Assembly: GCA_017508315.1 (NCBI GenBank)
Contig: JAFVZE010000299.1
Coordinates: 1-36,681 of the forward strand
Length of the DNA: 36,681 bases
Source: Kiritimatiellia bacterium
Lineage (GTDB): Bacteria; Verrucomicrobiota; Kiritimatiellia; RFP12; UBA1067
Reading direction: 5' to 3'
Part shown: positions 32,475 to 36,681 of the stretch, one piece after another
How the letters are laid out: each line of letters starts with the position of its first letter
Numbering within the stretch: the first letter of the stretch is position 1
Program-made: the position numbers and the translations under genes
The notes under the pieces: model-generated
Database searches by the model: none
What the model saw: the letters and a program-made list of their open reading frames with translations, nothing else
Told to the model about the DNA's origin: nothing

Positions 32475-34521
32475 TCTGATAGTGGTTACGGCGGCCAACG
32501 AAGCTCAGGCCGGAGGGTATCGGGCGCAACTTGCCGGGCGCGGCGGATTTCTCGTGGTGGCCGATCCCGGCGGGCGGCGCGTGGGTTCGCTCGGCGCGAC
32601 GGTCAACGTGCTGCGCAAACTCCGCTATACCGCCGGCGACACCCGGCGCATCCTTGTCTGCCACAGCGGCGGCGACGCCAGACGCACTCCCGGCTATGCG
32701 GCGATGGGCAAGGCGTTTGTGCCGATGGCGGATTCGCGGCCGATGCTCGACCACATCGTCGACGAGATGGACAGACTTCCTTTCCGCAGCGGAGTGCTCG
32801 TCTGCTGTGGCGATGTGATCCCGTATCTCGGCGGCGGCGAGGTGCGCTTCGCCGAACGCGGGGTTACGGGGGTGGCGTACCCCGACGGACCGGGTCGGGC
32901 GCGGCGTCACGGAGTCTACGCGAGCGAGGGGAATGTCGGCTCGCCCGGGCTTTTCAAGGTGACCGCTTTCCGCCAGAAACCCAGAGCGGGCCGAGGGAAA
33001 TTCCTGATCGACACCGGCATAATGCACATCGATCCGCCCACCGCCGCGGCGATGAAGTCGCTGCCTGTCGCCGGCGACATCTACGGGGAGTTTCCGGAAA
33101 TGCTGCTCGGCGGTTTCGCGCCGTTCAGCGTCTCGGTCGTCGGCAGCTGCCGGTTTTTCCATATCGGCTCCTCGAGGGAGCTTTTGAGACTTCTGGGCAG
33201 GGGCGGACGCATCGTCGACGGCGTGGAGGGAAATGAACTGGAGCTCGCCGGAAAGAATATCGTCACCAACGTTCCGCGCGCCTACGGCAAAATCAGGCTC
33301 GGCCGCGGCGAATGTCTTACCTGTTTGCCGCTCGGCCGCGACGAATGGTACGCGCTCAAATACCGGATAGAGGACAATTTCAAGGAAGACGGCCTTTGGG
33401 AGAAACACTCGCTCGGCGAGAAGATGAAGCGCGTCGATCATGCGAGACTGCTGGCGCTGCGCACGAAGCGCCGGCGGGCGGTCAAGGTGACGGCGCCGGT
33501 CAGGATAGATTTCGCCGGCGGCTGGTCGGACACGCCTCCGATATGCTATTCGGAAGGCGGGAGCGTGCTTGCCGCGGCCGTCACGCTCGACGGCAGGCGT
33601 CCGATCGAAGTCGTCGTGCGTCCGCGCAGGGACCGCTTCGTGAAGATCGTTTCGCTTGATCTCGGGAAGCGTTCGCTCATCAGAACCGCGGAGGAGCTTG
33701 ACGATCGCCACGATCCGCACGACTGGCGCTGTCTCGTCAAAAACGCGCTGGCGGTGACCGGATTCAAGTTCGGCGATGAAGGACTTGATATCACGATTTC
33801 CGCCAATCTGCCCAAGGGCAGCGGAATGGGCACAAGTTCGATTCTCGGCGCCGCGACGATCGCCGCGCTGCTCGGGGAGGTCGATGTCGCCAAGGTGGGA
33901 GAGCTTACGCTGCGGCTGGAACAGGAAATGCGCACCGGCGGCGGCTGGGAAGACCAGTTCGCCGGCATGGTCGGCGGGGTCAAGATCATGCGTTCCGTAC
34001 CCGGGCGGGATCAGCGCATCGCCATCGAGCGCATCGGATCCGGAAAGTTCGCGAAAGAACTTGCCGGGCGGTCGCTGCTGTATTTCACCGGACAGAAGCG
34101 CATGGCCCGCAACGTCCTCAGGCGCGTGATCGGATTCTACGCGGAGAATCCCCACAATTTCGCGAAGATTCTCATCGACAGCGTGAAAGCGACGGCCGAA
34201 AAGTCCGCCAAGGCGCTCGCCAGAGGCGACATCGAAGAATTCGCCGCCGGCGTGAACGATTATTGGCGCGACAAGAAACTTCTCGATTCCGGATCCTCCA
34301 ACGAACGGGTCGAAGAAATCGCCGCGACGATAAAACCGTACGTCTCGGCACTTTCGCTCGCAGGTGCCGGCGGCGGCGGCTTCATGTACATTCTGGCCAG
34401 GAGCCCGCAGGCGGCGAAGAAGATCCGCTCGATCCTGTCGCGCAATCCGCCGAGTAAGTGGGCGCGGTTCTACGACTTTGCCGTCGATGAAAAGGGAATG
34501 GCGGCGGAGAATTTGATATGA
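32467..34521 (+). CDS. Compact bifunctional fucokinase/GDP-fucose pyrophosphorylase-like protein
   Basis: A 684-residue protein resembling FKP, which turns L-fucose into fucose-1-phosphate and then GDP-fucose for surface glycans. N-terminal pyrophosphorylase part: 'VVTAANEAQAGGYRAQL' and, at residues 33-47, 'DPGGRRVGSLGATVN', then 'HSGGDARRTPGY'. C-terminal GHMP kinase part: 'VRIDFAGGWSDTPP' at 345-358, ATP loop P-K-G-S-G-M-G-T-S-S at 449-458, 'TGGGWEDQFAGM' and 'LAGAGGGGFMYIL'. Bacteroides FKP has about 949 residues, so roughly 250 are missing, mostly between the two parts. A related sugar-1-kinase/nucleotidyltransferase is possible. It overlaps tadA by 8 bp; a ceramidase-like gene and sugar porter follow. 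Confidence 0.78.
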   Translation: MFDLIVVTAANEAQAGGYRAQLAGRGGFLVVADPGGRRVGSLGATVNVLRKLRYTAGDTRRILVCHSGGDARRTPGYAAMGKAFVPMADSRPMLDHIVDEMDRLPFRSGVLVCCGDVIPYLGGGEVRFAERGVTGVAYPDGPGRARRHGVYASEGNVGSPGLFKVTAFRQKPRAGRGKFLIDTGIMHIDPPTAAAMKSLPVAGDIYGEFPEMLLGGFAPFSVSVVGSCRFFHIGSSRELLRLLGRGGRIVDGVEGNELELAGKNIVTNVPRAYGKIRLGRGECLTCLPLGRDEWYALKYRIEDNFKEDGLWEKHSLGEKMKRVDHARLLALRTKRRRAVKVTAPVRIDFAGGWSDTPPICYSEGGSVLAAAVTLDGRRPIEVVVRPRRDRFVKIVSLDLGKRSLIRTAEELDDRHDPHDWRCLVKNALAVTGFKFGDEGLDITISANLPKGSGMGTSSILGAATIAALLGEVDVAKVGELTLRLEQEMRTGGGWEDQFAGMVGGVKIMRSVPGRDQRIAIERIGSGKFAKELAGRSLLYFTGQKRMARNVLRRVIGFYAENPHNFAKILIDSVKATAEKSAKALARGDIEEFAAGVNDYWRDKKLLDSGSSNERVEEIAATIKPYVSALSLAGAGGGGFMYILARSPQAAKKIRSILSRNPPSKWARFYDFAVDEKGMAAENLI

Positions 34522-34527
34522 TATAAT
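34519..34527 (+). promoter_or_regulatory. Extended -10 promoter of the ceramidase-like gene
   Basis: TGA-TATAAT (34519-34527) overlaps the end of the preceding gene. It would start transcription near 34534, between the -10 and the first ATG at 34537. Confidence 0.55.
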
Positions 34528-34539
34528 CTCAAAGCGATG

Positions 34540-34545
34540 AAAGGA
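34540..34545 (+). promoter_or_regulatory. Ribosome-binding site that decides the start
   Basis: AAAGGA lies 9 nt before ATG 34555 and within the expected mRNA. This favours 34555 over ATG 34537 and leaves a clean signal peptide. Confidence 0.5.
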
Positions 34546-34554
34546 CTGAACATA

Positions 34555-36003
34555 ATGAAAAAGACAACGTTGTTTCTTCTGACGGCTGCCGTATCGGTGT
34601 CGGCGACCGCCGCCGAATTCATGGCCGGCTACGCCAAGACCGACATCACTCCTCCGCTCGGAGTGTTCATGCCCGGCTACTACAAAGAGCGCTTCGCCAA
34701 GGAGATTCTCGATCCGCTCGAAGCCGTATGCGTGGCGTTCTCCGACGGCAAAACGAGAGCGGTCGTCATGCAGCTTGATACCGAAGCGGTTTCGGACTAT
34801 GTGGCAGACGGCATGCGCGACGCGGTCGTCAAGGCCACCGGGCTCGACCGCGACGCGATAATCATCCATGCCTCCCATACGCACGACGGCGGCCATCTCG
34901 CGATGAAGCAGAAGATGGGTGCCTCTTCGATCGGCCGCGGCGAGAATGAGATTTCCGAAATCTACAGAAAAATGGCGATCACCCGCGTCGCGGACGCGGC
35001 CGTGAACGCCCTCGCCGACCTCAAGCCCGCCAGACTTTCGTATCAGCGCAGCGTCGCCAAGCGCATCTCCTTCGGCCGCCGCTATCTGATGAAAGACGGC
35101 AAGGTGCGTACGAACCCCGGCGTCAACAATCCCGACATCGTCAAACCTTACGGCCCTCCCGCCGACGAAGAAGTCCAGATCCTGCGTATTGACTGCGAGG
35201 GCGACAAGCCCATCTGCATCATCAACTTCCAGACGCATCCCGACGTCGTCGGCAACGAGACAATCACCGCCGACTGGCCGGGTCTTACGCGCACGGTGTT
35301 CGAGGCGGCGACGATGGGAAAATCGCGCTGCATCGTCCTTAACGGTACGCAGGGCGACGTGAATCACGTCAACGTCATGCCGCGTCCCGGCGAACGCAAC
35401 GGTCTCAAGCGCGACTTCGACGACGTCGACCGCGGCTACGACCACGCCTGGCACATGGCCAACGTCCTTGCCGGCAGTGCGCTTTCGGTATGGATGAAGT
35501 GCATTCCCCTCGAAGCGGGTGAAGTGCGCTTCGCCACGCAGACGGTCCGCGTACCGGCCAACAAGGCGAAGGACACCGACGAGAAGAACCTCGCCTGGGC
35601 ACAGAAGGTGTGGGCGACGCACCAGGCTGGCAAGGACGCCGAGCTTCCCTGGAAAGGCATGGAGCTTACGACCGAGGTCGCGCGCGCGCGCCGCATCATC
35701 AATATGTCCAGACACGCGGATTTCCATAATCTGCCGCTTTGGGGCATCACGATCGGCAAATCGGTCGCGTTCGGAGGCTTTCCGGGCGAGCCGTTCAATG
35801 ACATCGGCAAGCGCATCAAGAAGGAGTCTCCGTTCAAGATCACGCTTCTGACCTGCCTTACCAACGGCAGCCGCGGATATTTCCCGTTCTCGGACGCCTA
35901 CAAGACGGGTGGCTACGAGTCGGCGACTTCTCCGTTCGGACCGTCTGTCGCCGATGATCTCATCGTCGGTAAGCTCAAGCTCCTCAACGACCTTTACAAA
36001 TAA
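34555..36003 (+). CDS. Secreted neutral ceramidase-like hydrolase
   Basis: A 482-residue protein with a signal peptide (KKTTLFLLTAAVSVSATA). The mature part begins 'AGYAKTDITPPLG', the opening of the neutral/alkaline non-lysosomal ceramidase family. Zinc-site candidates are His105, His108 and His110 in 'HASHTHDGG' and His228 in 'FQTHPDVVGNETITADWPG'. Neutral ceramidases are longer (about 650-750 residues) and have an extra C-terminal immunoglobulin-like domain, which is missing here. Many such short relatives exist in PVC and Bacteroidota with unknown substrates, so ceramide is only a possibility. An in-frame ATG at 34537 would add six residues. A sugar porter follows 27 bp later. Confidence 0.8.
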   Translation: MKKTTLFLLTAAVSVSATAAEFMAGYAKTDITPPLGVFMPGYYKERFAKEILDPLEAVCVAFSDGKTRAVVMQLDTEAVSDYVADGMRDAVVKATGLDRDAIIIHASHTHDGGHLAMKQKMGASSIGRGENEISEIYRKMAITRVADAAVNALADLKPARLSYQRSVAKRISFGRRYLMKDGKVRTNPGVNNPDIVKPYGPPADEEVQILRIDCEGDKPICIINFQTHPDVVGNETITADWPGLTRTVFEAATMGKSRCIVLNGTQGDVNHVNVMPRPGERNGLKRDFDDVDRGYDHAWHMANVLAGSALSVWMKCIPLEAGEVRFATQTVRVPANKAKDTDEKNLAWAQKVWATHQAGKDAELPWKGMELTTEVARARRIINMSRHADFHNLPLWGITIGKSVAFGGFPGEPFNDIGKRIKKESPFKITLLTCLTNGSRGYFPFSDAYKTGGYESATSPFGPSVADDLIVGKLKLLNDLYK

Positions 36004-36030
36004 GTCAAACGATCAGGAAAGGGAAATGCC

Positions 36031-36681
36031 GTGGACAAGGTCAAGCGTTACGCGACTTATCTTCTGGTCATCGCCGGATGCGGCGGACTCCTGTTCGATT
36101 TCGGCGGGACTATCATAGGCCCCGCACTGCCCTACATCGGGCCGGTCGACGAGAATCCCGGCAGCCTTGGCCTTTTCACCACGGCGCAGGTTTCCCATCT
36201 TTCCAGCGCCGTCGTTATGTGCGCGGCGCTCGCATGTCTCGTCGCGGGGTGGCTCACGGAGAAGCTCGGGCGCAAGGCGATGATGCTCGTTTCCGCGGCG
36301 ATCGCGGCGCTGGCGTGTCTGCCCATCTGCCTTTTCGAAGGAAATTACACCTTATTCTTCCTCGGACGCGCGATGCAGGGAGTCGCCGCCGGCTTCATCG
36401 GCGTCGTGGTTCCCATGTATCTCGCCGAATGCCTCGACGCGGACAGCCGCGGCAAGGGAGCGGGGATGTTTCAGCTTCTGGACTTCATCGGCATCACGTT
36501 CTGCTCGGTGGTGGGGCTCGCCGTCGTGCACGGCATCGGAGCCGCGGACGACGCGACCGTGACGGCGGCGCGGAAATCGCTCGCATGGAAGACCATTTTC
36601 TGGTCGAGCGCGGTTCCCGCCGTCCTTTTCTTCCTCGGCGCTCTCGGGCTCAAGGAGTCGCCGCGCTGGCTCTACCGCCGC
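36031..36681 (+). CDS. Sugar-porter MFS transporter, 3' end cut by the window
   Basis: The first 217 residues of a major facilitator superfamily permease; the frame stays open to the last base. 'GGLLFDFGGTIIGPALPYI' is the sugar-porter start motif (usually G-G-L-L-F-G-F-D). 'VAGWLTEKLGRKAMM' is the A-motif between helices 2 and 3, 'GRAMQGVAAGFIGVVVPMYLAE' lies in helix 4, and 'KESPRWL' is the sugar-porter PESPRWL hallmark after helix 6. GTG 36031 has AGGAAAGGG at 36015-36023. It probably imports a monosaccharide together with the fucose-type and ceramidase-like genes upstream (inference). Confidence 0.85.
   Translation, partial: MDKVKRYATYLLVIAGCGGLLFDFGGTIIGPALPYIGPVDENPGSLGLFTTAQVSHLSSAVVMCAALACLVAGWLTEKLGRKAMMLVSAAIAALACLPICLFEGNYTLFFLGRAMQGVAAGFIGVVVPMYLAECLDADSRGKGAGMFQLLDFIGITFCSVVGLAVVHGIGAADDATVTAARKSLAWKTIFWSSAVPAVLFFLGALGLKESPRWLYRR

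Noticed and set aside
32362..35727. Very long open frame on the minus strand (1121 codons), antisense to fkp-like and ceramidase-like genes
   Set aside because: It lies opposite genes with clear family motifs; long antisense frames are expected at high GC. The translation is rich in Arg, His, Asp and Val without domain motifs.
36023..36118. Open frame starting at ATG 36025 after the ceramidase-like gene
   Set aside because: It is out of frame with the MFS permease, which has a good RBS and clear transporter motifs from GTG 36031.

Overview
The window looks like chromosomal DNA of a Gram-negative bacterium of the PVC group, most likely Verrucomicrobiota/Kiritimatiellota or Lentisphaerota. This rests on outer-membrane biogenesis genes (lpxA, an LptF/LptG permease), Tat- and lipoprotein-exported sugar oxidoreductase/isomerase genes, GYF-domain proteins with long V-E-K-I-V-E repeats, high GC and very tight packing. 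The placement is inference; no rRNA or other definitive marker is present. All 34 recognised genes lie on the + strand, many joined by 1-4 bp start/stop overlaps. I saw no tRNA, rRNA, CRISPR array, transposase or integrase.

Layout. 1-300: a gene-free leader with tandem and inverted repeats and a promoter. 301-3064: a double-PAS protein, an RluA-type pseudouridine synthase and a membrane acyltransferase. 3098-5894: an exported sugar cluster (lipoprotein TIM-barrel isomerase, Tat-type Gfo/Idh/MocA oxidoreductase, small secreted protein). 5922-7247: an apparent trypsin-fold pseudoprotease. 7345-12498: valS, then a minimal NagA-like deacetylase and a sodium:solute symporter. 12498-20458: a housekeeping run (cmk, a DUF167 protein, a stand-alone coaB, a BioH-like hydrolase, der, tyrS, lptF/G, lpxA, murF). 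20473-25678: a small GspF-N-like membrane protein, fhs, then a partial Tad/Flp-type machine (CpaB, FHA-CpaF fusion, TadB). 25692-30684: a glycerol-1-phosphate dehydrogenase homologue, two paralogous GYF-domain proteins and a TPR-like protein. 30681-32474: dus, a YbgC-like thioesterase and tadA, overlapping. 32467-36681: a compact bifunctional fucokinase/GDP-fucose pyrophosphorylase-like protein, a secreted ceramidase-like hydrolase and a sugar-porter MFS gene cut by the window end.

How they may work together. Two blocks suggest scavenging of glycans or glycoconjugates: the NagA-like enzyme with its symporter, and the fucose-activation/ceramidase/sugar-porter group. The exported oxidoreductase and isomerase suggest sugar chemistry outside the cytoplasm. 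The Tad-like ATPase, membrane and periplasmic parts, with the GYF/coiled-coil proteins nearby, are the best candidate for an undescribed assembly or secretion apparatus, but no pilin or secretin is seen.

The clearest non-coding signal is a recurring extended -10 motif close to TTTTGnTATAATACG. In most cases it lies only 7-13 nt before the start codon, which predicts leaderless or nearly leaderless mRNAs.
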